Shown here piece after piece: positions 20,101 through 28,134 of a stretch of 64,000 bases of DNA. Under the pieces are notes generated by a model. It made no database searches, was not told where the DNA came from, and saw nothing but the letters and a program-made list of their open reading frames with translations. Made by a program: the position numbers and the translations under genes. Source of the DNA: Diacronema lutheri. Its lineage: Eukaryota > Haptophyta > Pavlovophyceae > Pavlovales > Pavlovaceae. Within the stretch, counting starts at the first letter, position 1. Every line of letters begins with the position of its first letter. Location of the stretch: positions 1,302,001 to 1,366,000 of the forward strand of contig JAGTXO010000007.1 in the NCBI GenBank assembly GCA_019448385.1, written 5' to 3'.

Positions 20101-20366
20101 GCGCAATCTGCGGGTCGGAGATGAGAAGGGCGCGCATCTGGTTGGGCAGCTCAACGAGGCGATACTCGCGTGTGTCCGTCTGCGCCTTGGCAATCCCGTC
20201 GCTGCGACGCAGCGTCGCGCGCGAGAGGCGCGCCATGCGGCGACAGCGTTGGACGCCGCGCGTGCGCGGCGCGCGCGTGCGCGCGGCGCGCGCACCTGAG
20301 TAGGCGCGCACTGGCCACGTGGCCGCCAGAATGCTGGAAACGCTTCGTGCCGCGCGCCACCGTCAT
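14139..20366 (-). CDS. NRDC: Nardilysin-type M16 metallopeptidase with acidic insert (11 exons)
   Basis: This inverzincin peptidase would cleave peptides at dibasic sites. Exons on the minus strand: 20366-20296, 20201-19723, 19373-19219, 19044-18841, 18521-18331, 18031-17764, 17386-17229, 16541-15132, 15025-14822, 14647-14581, 14480-14139. Every junction keeps frame and restores the family alignment, giving about 1182 residues. The start region TREYRLVELPNQMRALLISD is followed by a long Glu/Asp tract directly before the zinc site, the hallmark of nardilysin. The zinc motif is HFTEH in DGLAHFTEHMLFMGTEPF. The second Glu ligand is the Glu of SEF, the second codon of exon 4. Later landmarks are YVSHLLGHEGAGSVLSVL, LPARNEFIPTDFTLRYP and DTLRTKQQLGYTV. 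An upstream ATG at 20603 would add 79 residues including a hydrophobic stretch; I chose 20366 as conservative. The junction between exons 5 and 6 has an alternative donor at 18333 that loses one Trp. Confidence 0.88.
16608..16790. repeat. 47-48-bp minisatellite in nardilysin intron 7
   Basis: Nearly four copies of a 47-48-bp unit begin with GGAGCATGGTGAGGGG, with unit starts at about 16609, 16656, 16703 and 16751. Differences are mostly one extra G. It lies wholly within the intron 17228-16542. Confidence 0.9.
16956..17180. repeat. 25-bp minisatellite, nine perfect units, in nardilysin intron 7
   Basis: Nine identical head-to-tail 25-bp units start at 16956, 16981, 17006, 17031, 17056, 17081, 17106, 17131 and 17156. 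Each begins GCAGCCCTGGCAGCCATGTG. There are no spacers, so it is not a CRISPR array. It lies in the same 687-nt intron as the 47-bp array. Perfect identity implies recent expansion or homogenisation. Confidence 0.95.
17396..17499. repeat. 41-bp minisatellite in nardilysin intron 6
   Basis: About two and a half copies of a 41-bp unit contain GTGGTTTGGTGGGTGGCGCG, with copies of GTGGTTTGG at 17431 and 17472. It sits immediately upstream, in transcript terms, of the exon 7 acceptor at 17387. Confidence 0.8.
18078..18104. repeat. Poly(G) on + strand (poly-C in transcript), nardilysin intron 5
   Basis: This is a run of about 27 G on the plus strand. In the minus-strand transcript it is a C run lying 46-72 nt before the exon 6 acceptor at 18032, where a polypyrimidine tract would be expected. 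Confidence 0.85.
18605..18684. repeat. 8-bp tandem repeat in nardilysin intron 4
   Basis: About ten degenerate copies of an 8-bp unit alternate ACAGTCGG and ACAGTCAG. The array lies between exons 4 and 5. Confidence 0.85.
18807..18827. repeat. Poly(C) on + strand (poly-G in transcript), nardilysin intron 4
   Basis: This is a run of about 21 C on the plus strand. In the transcript it is a G run beginning 13 nt after the exon 4 donor (GTGCGC at 18840). Confidence 0.85.
19485..19565. repeat. Degenerate (GGGGT)n array in nardilysin intron 2
   Basis: About 80 bases consist mainly of GGGGT units with a few GGGGTGT, GGGTA and GGTA variants on the plus strand. The transcript strand is therefore CA/CCCC-rich. 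It lies in the intron 19722-19374. The strand has strong G-quadruplex potential. Confidence 0.85.
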
Positions 20367-20619
20367 CGCCGAGCCGCACGCCGCGCACGTCGCGAAGAGC
20401 AGCGCGAGCCGGAGGCAAGCCAGCTTGCTCTGCCGCTCGGAGACCGCGTGGTGCGCGTTTCCGCGCGGGGTGAGCGATGGCGGCCCAGTGACGACCACCC
20501 CGTCAGTCAATACCAAGGCGAAAGGGCGTGTCAGGGACTCAGAGTGCCAGTCATCGACGGCAGAGGAGCGCAGAGCCACACACGTCGTCGACACCCTGCG
20601 CATCAACGCCCTGAGCCCC

Positions 20620-20652
<33 letters not shown>

Positions 20653-20971
20653 AATCCGCCATCCAATTCTACTGGGCGGGATGATCGCAAGCACATCCAC
20701 ATCGACGAACAGCATGACCCATACAGCGAACTCGAGGTTCGTCCGGAGCGCAGCGAGCTGGCGCATCTCCCACGTCGTCCTCATTGTCGCGCCCGACATT
20801 TCGGCCTCACGTTTCCGGGATGGCGCGGGATTTCCCCTCGCGATTCGCCCCCTTCAGTTGTTGGGTATGACATACCTCCACACTCGGAAGAAACTGGGCG
20901 TCGCTCCGCAGCATGGCGGTGGACGCCGGTCGCGCCCCAACGGGCGTCGGGCCGCGCCGCCGTTCCGCCCG
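20367..20971. promoter_or_regulatory. Intergenic region upstream of nardilysin and downstream of LRRC45
   Basis: About 600 bases lie between two genes on the same strand. The nardilysin promoter or 5' UTR lies here, and possibly extra N-terminal codons if ATG 20603 is used. A C run at 20621-20650 is the main landmark. Sequence from 20680 to 20900 is less GC-rich, consistent with a promoter. No other gene is seen. Confidence 0.45.
20621..20650. repeat. Poly(C), about 30 nt
   Basis: This uninterrupted C run on the plus strand reads as G in the direction of nardilysin transcription. It lies 18 bases upstream of the alternative start ATG 20603. Confidence 0.9.
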
Positions 20972-23032
20972 TCACGCGAGGAGCGAGTGCGCGCGCGCGC
21001 GCGCGCCGGACGGCTGCGCGCCCACGCCGCCGTGTGCGCGCGCGCGCCGACGCGCCGCGTCCGCGAGCGCGGGTGTCGGCGCGTCGGAGCGGAGCGACGC
21101 CGCGCCGCCCGGCCGCGCGCGGGCGCCGCCCGCGTGCTCGTCCGCCTCGCCATCGCCCGTCGCGCCGCCGTCGAGCTCGTCGGTGCCGGCCTCGACGTCG
21201 GCCGCGAGGGCGTCTAGCGCTGCGCGCGTCGCGTCGGCAATCGAGCGGTGCGCGGCGGCGACGAGCGCGAGCGCGCGCTGGCGCTCGCGCGCGCGCGCGG
21301 CGCGCGCCGCGTCGAGCGCGAGCGCGAGCGCACGCGCCTCGTCCGCGCTCGCGCCGAGCGCGTCGGCGTGCGCGCGGCGCTCGTGCGCGCGCGTCTCGGC
21401 GTCCGCGCGCGCCGCCGCGTCGGCCACGTCGGCGGCGCGCTGCGCGTCGGCGCGCAGCTGCTCGACGGCGGCGCTCGCCTCGTCGGCGCGCAGCCGTTCG
21501 AGCGCGAGCGCGCCACGCTCGCGCGCGAGCGCCGCCTCCGCGTCGCGCGCGCGCGCCTCCGCGGCGTGCAGCGCGCGCGCGGCCGCCTGCGCGCGCGCGT
21601 CGACCTCGTGCCAGCGCGCCGCATCGTCGGCCGCGCGCGCGTCCGCGTGCTGCCGCGCGCGCGCCTCGGCGCCGAGCAGCTCCCGCGCGAGCCGCTCGCC
21701 CGCCTCGCGCGCGCCCGCCTCGGCCGCGCGCCGCACCTCCTCCAGCTCGGCGCGCAGGTGGTCCGCCTCGGAGCGCGCGCCGTCGCGCTCGGCGCGCAGC
21801 AGGTCGGAGGCGGCGCGCAGCGCGCCCACCTCCGCGCCGCGGCCCGAGCGCTCCTGCTGCACCGCCGCCGCCGCCTCGGCGGCGAGCGAGCTGCGCGCCG
21901 CGCTCGCCGCGCGCAGCGCGTCGCGCGCGTCGTCCGCGTCGCGCGCGCGCGACTGCGCGTCGCGCTCGTGGCGCTCGGCGGCGGCGCGCGCGTCGGCGAG
22001 CGCGGCGCGCAGCTCGCTCGCCGCGTCCGCGTGCCGCCGCCGCTCCGCCGCCGCGCCCGCCTCGGCGTCGTCAGCGCGCTCGCGCGCTGCGCGCTCGCGC
22101 GCGTCGGCCGCCTCGGCGCGCGCGAGCCGCTCTGCCGCCTCGGCCTCGAGGTCGCGCGCGCGCGCGAGGAGGCCTTCGCGCACCACCTCGCCACGCTCCG
22201 CCTCCGCGCCGCGGCCCATCTCCGCCTCGGCGAGCGCGCGCTCGGCGCGCGCGAGCGCGTCGGCATCCGTCTGCGCGCGCGCGACCGCGCGCGCGCGCGC
22301 GTCCCGCTCGACGGCGAGGGCGCGCTTGAGCGCATCGAGCTGCGCGTCGGCGTGCGCTGCGCGGCGGTGGGCGAGCGCGCCGGCGTCGTGTTGCCGCGCG
22401 CGCTCGACCGCGCCGTCGTCTGCCGACCCGCCGCCGCGGCGGCCGCCGCCGCCACCCGCGTCGCGCGCGCGCGGCGGCGACGGCGGCGGCGGCTGCATCG
22501 CGTTGCGCGAGAGCGCGTCGTGCACGTCGCGCAGCGCGCCGTCGGGCACGCGGTTGCCGGCGAGGTGGAGGGCGCGCAGCTGGCGCTGCACGCGCGCCAT
22601 GCCCGCGAGAGCGCGCGCGCCCTCCTCGCCGACCGCGTTGTACCGCAGATCGAGCGACGCGAGCGCCGAGCGCACGCCGGGCGCGCTGAGCGCGCGCGCG
22701 AGCGCGACGGCGCCCGCCGCGCCAATTTTGGCGTTGCGCAGGTCGAGCGACGTGAGCGTGCCGTTCGCGGCGAGGCCTGGCGCGAGCGCGGCCACGCCCG
22801 CGTCACCGAGCGCATTCCATTCGAGGCTGACCGACCGGAGCACCGCGTTGGCGCGCAGCGCCGCCGCGAGCTGCTCGCACCCGCGCGCGCCGATCGCGCA
22901 GCCGCGGAGGTCGAGCGACGTCGCGGACGCGTTGTGCGCAAGCGATGCGCACAGCGCCTCGACGCCCTCGTCGCCAATCAGCGCGTCCGCAAAGCCGAGC
23001 GCCTGCCGCCCCGGCTCGGCGATCAGCGCCAT
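20972..23032 (-). CDS. LRRC45: LRRC45-like leucine-rich-repeat / coiled-coil centrosomal linker protein
   Basis: The 686-residue single-exon protein is close to the usual LRRC45 length (about 670 residues). Residues 1-155 form ribonuclease-inhibitor-type leucine-rich repeats, including SLEWNALGDAGVAAL, GLAANGTLTSLDLRN, ASLDLRYNAVGEEGARAL and ALHLAGNRVPDGALRDV. These run in the same order and with the same key residues as LRRC45. A Pro/Gly-rich hinge follows (about 165-195), then roughly 480 residues of Arg/Glu/Ala heptad coiled coil. LRRC45 in animals is part of the fibrous linker tethering centriole proximal ends; here a basal-body role is the natural inference. A generic LRR-coiled-coil protein is the alternative. 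The start ATG 23032 lies 165 bp from that of the divergent CEP44 gene. Confidence 0.78.
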   Translation of the reverse strand: MALIAEPGRQALGFADALIGDEGVEALCASLAHNASATSLDLRGCAIGARGCEQLAAALRANAVLRSVSLEWNALGDAGVAALAPGLAANGTLTSLDLRNAKIGAAGAVALARALSAPGVRSALASLDLRYNAVGEEGARALAGMARVQRQLRALHLAGNRVPDGALRDVHDALSRNAMQPPPPSPPRARDAGGGGGRRGGGSADDGAVERARQHDAGALAHRRAAHADAQLDALKRALAVERDARARAVARAQTDADALARAERALAEAEMGRGAEAERGEVVREGLLARARDLEAEAAERLARAEAADARERAARERADDAEAGAAAERRRHADAASELRAALADARAAAERHERDAQSRARDADDARDALRAASAARSSLAAEAAAAVQQERSGRGAEVGALRAASDLLRAERDGARSEADHLRAELEEVRRAAEAGAREAGERLARELLGAEARARQHADARAADDAARWHEVDARAQAAARALHAAEARARDAEAALARERGALALERLRADEASAAVEQLRADAQRAADVADAAARADAETRAHERRAHADALGASADEARALALALDAARAARARERQRALALVAAAHRSIADATRAALDALAADVEAGTDELDGGATGDGEADEHAGGARARPGGAASLRSDAPTPALADAARRRARAHGGVGAQPSGARARAHSLLA

Positions 23033-23197
23033 GGCGCACCTCGCCGCCCCACCGCTCGTCCTCCGGCTGCGGCTCGCGCGCGTGGGCGTCGCCCGGCCTC
23101 AAGACCTTTTTGAAAAGCGGGCCCGCGCCTTTCGCGCGCTTTCTCGCACCCCCCCCCCCAAAGCGTGGGGGGCAACGGCGGCGTCGACCGCGCGAAC
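23033..23197. promoter_or_regulatory. Shared divergent promoter of LRRC45 and CEP44
   Basis: One hundred and sixty-five bases separate the start codons of two centriole-protein genes. The region contains CCTTTTTGAAAAGCGGGCC at about 23103-23121 and a run of nine C at about 23151-23159. No TATA box is evident. Confidence 0.6.
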
Positions 23198-24577
23198 ATG
23201 GCGACGGGCGATGTGTACAATAACCTCGAGCGGCTGCGCCTCGAGCTGCGCGCGCTGCGGTACGACGGGCCATTTGACGCGCGCGCGCTCGCCGCCGGCG
23301 AGCCCGCCGCCTTCCTCCCACTGCTGCACCACGCCTTCCTCGGCCACTCGGCGGTGCTCGCGCGCTGGCTCGCGCAGGGCGGGTACGAGCTCTACTCAAA
23401 GTCGGACCTGCGCTTCGTCGAGCTGCTCTTCCGCGTCGCACGCGTCGAGTTTGGGTACCGCCATTCGCTCACCCCCGCGCAGATGCTCACCGCCGGCTTC
23501 GCCGAGCGCAAGGCGCTGTTTGCTGTCGATCTGCTCCGGCTGTGCGCGCACAAGGCGAACGACCTCGCGCGCGCGGCGGGCACGCCGCCTGCGGCGAGCA
23601 TACGCGCGCGGCCGCTAGCGCGCGCGCGCGCAGCCGCTCCCGCACCGGCCTGCGCGCTCGCCGCGCCGGCCTGCGGGCCGCCATCCCCAAAGGAGAATGC
23701 GCACGGCGCGCCGCTGCACGGCGGCGCGGACTTGCGGCCGCACGCGCGGCGGCAGCCGCCGCCGGCGCTGCCACTCGCGAACGCCAACTGGGCGACGGAC
23801 GAGTGCGATCCGCGCGACGACGCGGCGTCGCCCAAGCGCGCCGGCGGTGCGCCCGCCGCGGGCGCGGCCGCTGCGTCGCTCGGCGCCGGCGCGGTCGGCG
23901 CGCTGCTGCGCGAGGTGGAGACGCGCATGGCCGCCTCGCTGCGCGCGCTGGCCGAGCGGCTGGACGGCCGGCTGGATGCGCTCGACGGCCGTCTGACGCA
24001 GCTCGAGGCCACCAGCGCGCTCGCGGCTGCGCGCGCGGTCGCGCGCGACGGGCGCGCGCGCGCGGACGCCGCCGCAGCCACGTGGCACGCCGGCAGCGCG
24101 TGGCTCGCGCCGCCGGCGGAGGGCTTCATGGCGGCGGCGACGTCGCCGCCAAGCAGCACGCGTCCGGACGCCGAGCCGCTCGACGGGCCCGAGCGTGCGC
24201 GCGATGCGCGGGGCGGCGGCGTGCACGGCTCCCTACGCGCCGAGCTGCTCGAGAGCCTCGCGACGCAGCCGCTCGCGCCCGAGCGGGGCGGCGCGCAGCC
24301 GGCGCACGCGCTCGCACGCGCCGAGCACGCGGCGCTTGACGGCGCGAGGTGGGAGGCGCCGCTGCCGCCATGGCCGTGGCAGGCCGCGGACGAGCGCGCG
24401 CCGCAGCCGCCCGAGCCCACGGCCGCTGAAGCGCCGGCGCGCTTCGAGCTCTTCGACCCGCGCAACAAGGCGAGCCCGGCCGAGTATCTGCGCCATCTCG
24501 AGCGGCGCTTCGAGGCCACCGAGGCGCTCGTCGCCGGCGCGCTCATCTCGACCGCGCAGCTCGCGCACCGACCCTGA
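23198..24577 (+). CDS. CEP44: CEP44-domain centrosomal/basal-body protein
   Basis: The 459-residue protein has an N-terminal CEP44 domain spanning about residues 1-125. It opens MATGDVYNNLERLRLELRAL and contains SKSDLRFVELLFRV, SLTPAQMLTAGFAERKALF and DLLRLCAHK. The order GDP/ESF, the DLRF motif, the GFAE-K motif and the final amphipathic helix all match the family. In animals CEP44 coats the lumen of the proximal centriole and is needed for centriole-to-centrosome conversion. The middle is Ala/Pro-rich and probably disordered. A heptad segment (about 225-270: MAASLRALAERLDGRLDALD) predicts a short coiled coil. The end, FELFDPRNKASPAEYLRHLE, may be a second conserved segment. ATG 23198 was chosen because the domain begins exactly there. 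Single exon. Confidence 0.88.
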   Translation: MATGDVYNNLERLRLELRALRYDGPFDARALAAGEPAAFLPLLHHAFLGHSAVLARWLAQGGYELYSKSDLRFVELLFRVARVEFGYRHSLTPAQMLTAGFAERKALFAVDLLRLCAHKANDLARAAGTPPAASIRARPLARARAAAPAPACALAAPACGPPSPKENAHGAPLHGGADLRPHARRQPPPALPLANANWATDECDPRDDAASPKRAGGAPAAGAAAASLGAGAVGALLREVETRMAASLRALAERLDGRLDALDGRLTQLEATSALAAARAVARDGRARADAAAATWHAGSAWLAPPAEGFMAAATSPPSSTRPDAEPLDGPERARDARGGGVHGSLRAELLESLATQPLAPERGGAQPAHALARAEHAALDGARWEAPLPPWPWQAADERAPQPPEPTAAEAPARFELFDPRNKASPAEYLRHLERRFEATEALVAGALISTAQLAHRP

Positions 24578-24717
24578 ACACCGGAGCGTTTGATTGTCGC
24601 CAGCCCGAAATGGCACAGGCACTCGGAACCTGCTGGAAAGGGGCAGGTTCCTGGAGATTTCCAGCAGTTCCTTGAGCGCGTGCAGACAAGGGACCGCCCT
24701 TCCGTGCGACGCCTCGG

Positions 24718-26258
24718 ATGGGGGCGCCCCCCTGGCCCCACGTCGCCGCTTGCGTGGCCCACGTCTGCATCGCGCTCGCCATGGCCGCGGACGCCGTCGG
24801 CGACCGCGCGCCGGCCGCACCGCCTCGCTTCGTCCTGTACACCCGCGCCTTCCACGACGCGCCCTTCATCCAGTGAGCCCGGCCGCCACCCGACGCTCGC
24901 CCCTCCTGCTGCGCCGGGCGGCCGGGTGCACACCACGCGCAGCGCGGCGCGCACGCGTGCACGCGTCGACGATGCCGCCCGCGTGCGGTCGCGTGGCGCG
25001 CGCGCAGGTACTGGGTGGATTGGCACCTCGCGCTCGGCTTCGATCGGGTCGTGCTGCTCGATCTGAGTCCGCTCGGCATGTCCGTCCGGCCAACGGCGCC
25101 CGACGGACGCGTGCACGTCCACCGCTTCCCAAACACGAAGAACCGCGCGATCAACCTTCACCAGCGCACCGCGCTCCACCTCGCGCCCGAGTGGGTGATG
25201 GTGGCGGTGCGTCGTTGCGCGCGCGCGCGGAGCGCCGCTCGGCCGAGCGCAGGTTGTGCTTGCGCGCGCCGTGCCATGCTCTCAGCGGTCGGCCCGCGAC
25301 CCACGCGCAGGATACGGATGAGCTGCTGCTGCTCAATGCGCGCACGATTGGCGCGTACGTGGACGGGCTCGAGCGGAGGTGGGGCAAGGTCGACGTCGTC
25401 CAGTTCCAGTGGGCGCTGTACGAGCACGTGCGGCCGTTCTGCTCGCAGCTGCCGCTCGAACGCATGTTGCGCAAGCCGCCGGGCGTGCTCCTCAACCGGC
25501 ACGTCAAGTCGATGACGCGCGTCTTCCCCGGCCTTGTCCTCGCCCATCCGCACTTCCCAACGCTCGATCCGCGCACAACGTACGTGCTGGCCATCGACGG
25601 GGTCGCGCGGCGGGTGCGAGGGGCTCAGGTGCGCCACATGGCCGCCGAGGGCATCGCGTACGCCACAAGCGCGCTGCTGCACGTGCACACGCGTTCGATC
25701 GCCAATCTGCTCGACAAGGCCGTCTTTGGGCTGGCCACGACCAACCGCAAGTCGGGCTCGCCCGCCGCGCTCGCGCGACTGCTCAGCGGCGCGCGTCGAG
25801 GGCACGGCGAGCTGCTCGTGCGCAGGTTCTACAAGGCCGGCGGCACCAAGGCGCAGCTGCCCGCCGCGCACGTGGGCTCGGCGCTGGTCGAAGCCCAGGC
25901 GCTCAACGTGAGCAACGCGTACGCGGGCGAGCGTGTCGGCGCGCTCCTCGCAGGCGCTCAGCTGCGCGGCGCGCCAATGTGCAGCCAGCCCGTCGAGCGC
26001 GCCGAGTTTGCGCGCGCCCTGCTCGTGCTCAACTCGACCTACCGCACCTTCGAATCGTTCGCGGCAGATCTCGAGGCCGCATTCGTCGAGCGCTTTGCCG
26101 GCATGGTCGCCTCGGCGAGCGTCGGCGGTTCGCCGTGGGGCCGTCGCCGCCGCCGCATGGCCGGCCAGCCCGAGCGGACGGCGCGAACCGGGCCGCACGC
26201 GTCGAGCGGAGCGCCGGCGCGCGCGCGCGCGTGGCTGCGCGCGACGAAAGCGATGTGA
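24718..26258 (+). CDS. Secretory-pathway glycosyltransferase with DxD motif (GT2/GT92-like)
   Basis: Exons 24718-24872, 25008-25206 and 25311-26258 join in frame to 433 residues. Both introns are GT-AG (135 and 104 nt). The first junction restores the family segment FIQYWVDWHLALGFDRVVLL; the second places DTDELLLL after PEWVMVA, giving the metal/nucleotide-sugar-binding DTD motif. The N-terminus (PWPHVAACVAHVCIALAMA) looks like a signal peptide or anchor. The fold matches the family of glycosyltransferases with an EW-x-x-HL-x-GF opening found in plants, algae and animals (GT92 and related Pfam Glyco_tranf_2_4). Acceptor and donor are unknown. The last 50 residues are basic and Arg-rich, and may be disordered. 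ATG 24718 is the first in frame after a stop at 24673. Confidence 0.78.
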
Positions 26259-26380
26259 TATCAGCGCGCCGTCCAGTCGCGCGGATCCGCGCGCCGTCCG
26301 GTCGCGTCTCCTTGCCGCAGTCGTGCCACGCTACCTTACCGACTGACGAGGCCCGCCGCTGCGATGTTGAGCCAGTATTA

Positions 26381-26394
26381 TTTTTTTTTTTTTT
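26381..26394. promoter_or_regulatory. T14 run upstream of the cation-exchanger gene
   Basis: Fourteen T residues, unusual in this GC-rich DNA, lie 76-89 bases before the NCKX-like ATG and about 125 bases after the glycosyltransferase stop. It could be promoter-associated or part of a 3' end; it is otherwise unexplained. Confidence 0.4.
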
Positions 26395-26469
26395 CCCTTC
26401 TCAACGGCGAGTTTCGGCAGCGCGCCCGCAAATCGCGGCGACCAACGGGCGTCGGCGGTGTGCCGTCCA

Positions 26470-28051
26470 ATGCTCGCCGCCGTGCCGCTCCTGGCCTACG
26501 CGCTGGCGCCGCGCCTCGCGTCGCCGCTGTTGCGCGCGGCGCCCGCGCTCGTGCGCGCGCGGCCCGCCCTCTTCGCCGAGCCGCTCGTTGCGCTCGCCGC
26601 GGCGGGCGGCGCGGCCGGCGCGCTGCCCGAGTCGCTCACGGCGTGGGACCCGACCGGCGTCGCGCGCTGGGGCTGGTGGCTGCTGATCGCGTGGCTCTTC
26701 GCGGCGCAGGCCAAGGTGTGCGACGGCTTTTTCATCCCGGCGATCGAGGCGTGCTCGCGCCGCTTCTCCATCCCCGAGGATGTGGCGGGCGCGACGCTGA
26801 TGGCGTTTGGGTGCAACGGCCCCGAGCTCTTCGTCAACGGCTTCGCCATCTTCGTGACGCATTCGGATGTGGGCGTCGGCACGATCGTCGGCTCCGAGAT
26901 CTTCAACCTGCTCTGCATCATCGGCGGCGCCACGCTCGTTGCGCCGATCTCGCCGCTGCCCGTCGAGCGCGCGCCGTTTGCGCGCGACGCCGGGTTCTAC
27001 GCGCTCGCGGCCGTGCTCCTCGGCGCGGTCGTGCTCGACGGCCGCGTCGAGCGGGCGGAGGCGCTCGCGCTCGTCGCGATGGCCGGTGTGTACGCGATCG
27101 CCGTCTCGCAGACCGCCGGTGCGATGGAGCGCGCGGGCTTTCGCCGGTGCGTCGCGCCGTCCGCCGGCGACGGCGGCGCCGAGGCCGCCGGCGCGCGCGG
27201 CGCGGACGCTGACGGCGGCGAGGCGTGCGTCGTCGTCTGCGGCGTGCCGGTCTCGGCGGAGGTGGCCGCGCGCACCGCCTTCGTCTGCACGGCCGACGCC
27301 GCGCTCGACGGCGCGCCCGCCGACGCCAACGGCGTGCGCGCCGCGCTCGGCGCCGCGCTGGGCGTGTGCGCGTCCGCGCTCGAGGCGAGCCTCGGCCCAT
27401 TCGAGGCGGTGCTGCGCGCGACGGTGCCCGACTGCCGCGGCGCGCAGGCGGAGGAGCGCTGGCTGCCCGCCTTCTTCGCCTCGATGGCGTGGCTCGCCGT
27501 CTGCTCGCTCGGCGTGTGCCTGACTGCCGACCAGCTGAGTATCGATTTTGCAATCCCGGCTGCGGTGATAGGTCTCACGATCGCCGCCGCGGGCACGTCG
27601 TTCGCAAACCTCGTCTCGAGCTTGATCGAGGCGCGGCGCGGCAAAGTGGGCATGGCCGTCGCCAACGCGCTCGGCAGCAATGTGCAGGTGCGCACCGCCC
27701 CGCGCGCGCTCCGCACAACCGCGCGCGCGGCCCTGACCGCCCTCGCACCGTCCTCCTCGCTCCCTCCTTTTCCTGCGCGCGCGCGCGGCGGCGGCCTGGT
27801 GCGCGCAGAACGTGTTTATCGCGCTCGGCATCCCGTGGGCGGCATATACGCTGCTCTCGGGCGGCGAGCCGCTGCTGATGAGCGCGGCAGGTGTGGGCGA
27901 CGGCGTGCGCGTCATGCTCGGCTCGCTTGCCGTCTTCGTCGTCGCGACCGCATCCGCCGATTTCACGGTCAGCCGCGCGCTCGCAAAGGGCGCGCTCGTT
28001 GCGTACGGCGGCTACCTCGTTTACACCTGCGCTCCTCTGATGCTCGCCTAG
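26470..28051 (+). CDS. K+-dependent Na+/Ca2+ exchanger-like antiporter (CaCA superfamily)
   Basis: Exons 26470-27687 and 27809-28051 join in phase 0 to 486 residues. The two inverted alpha repeats of the CaCA superfamily are visible. Alpha-1 contains GATLMAFGCNGPELFVNGF followed by GVGTIVGSEIFNLLCIIGG. Alpha-2 contains IGLTIAAAGTSFANLVSSL followed by AVANALGSNVQ, with the intron, then NVFIALGIPW. The alpha-1 CNGPEL and alpha-2 TSFANLV segments carry the acidic/polar ion-binding positions, but TSFAN replaces the TSIPD of typical NCKX, so the ion-site Asp is Asn. A cytosolic loop of about 130 residues separates the halves. The hydrophobic Ala/Arg leader may be a signal or organelle-targeting sequence. 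The likely role is Ca2+ or other cation export in exchange for Na+/H+; ion selectivity cannot be read. Confidence 0.85.
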
Positions 28052-28069
28052 GCATGACGGGAAAGAACC

Positions 28070-28094
28070 GGGGGGGGGGGGGGGGGGGGGGGGG
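28070..28094. repeat. Poly(G), about 25 nt, between convergent genes
   Basis: An uninterrupted G run lies 18 bases after the NCKX-like stop and 40 bases beyond the stop of the convergent prolyl hydroxylase. Confidence 0.9.
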
Positions 28095-28134
28095 CTCTTT
28101 CCACGACTTGATTCGTCCATCACCGAGCCCCGAG

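Noticed and set aside
20603-20702. Upstream starts for nardilysin including a Gly run
   Set aside because: The Gly run is translation of the poly-C tract and the extra N-terminus has no family similarity.
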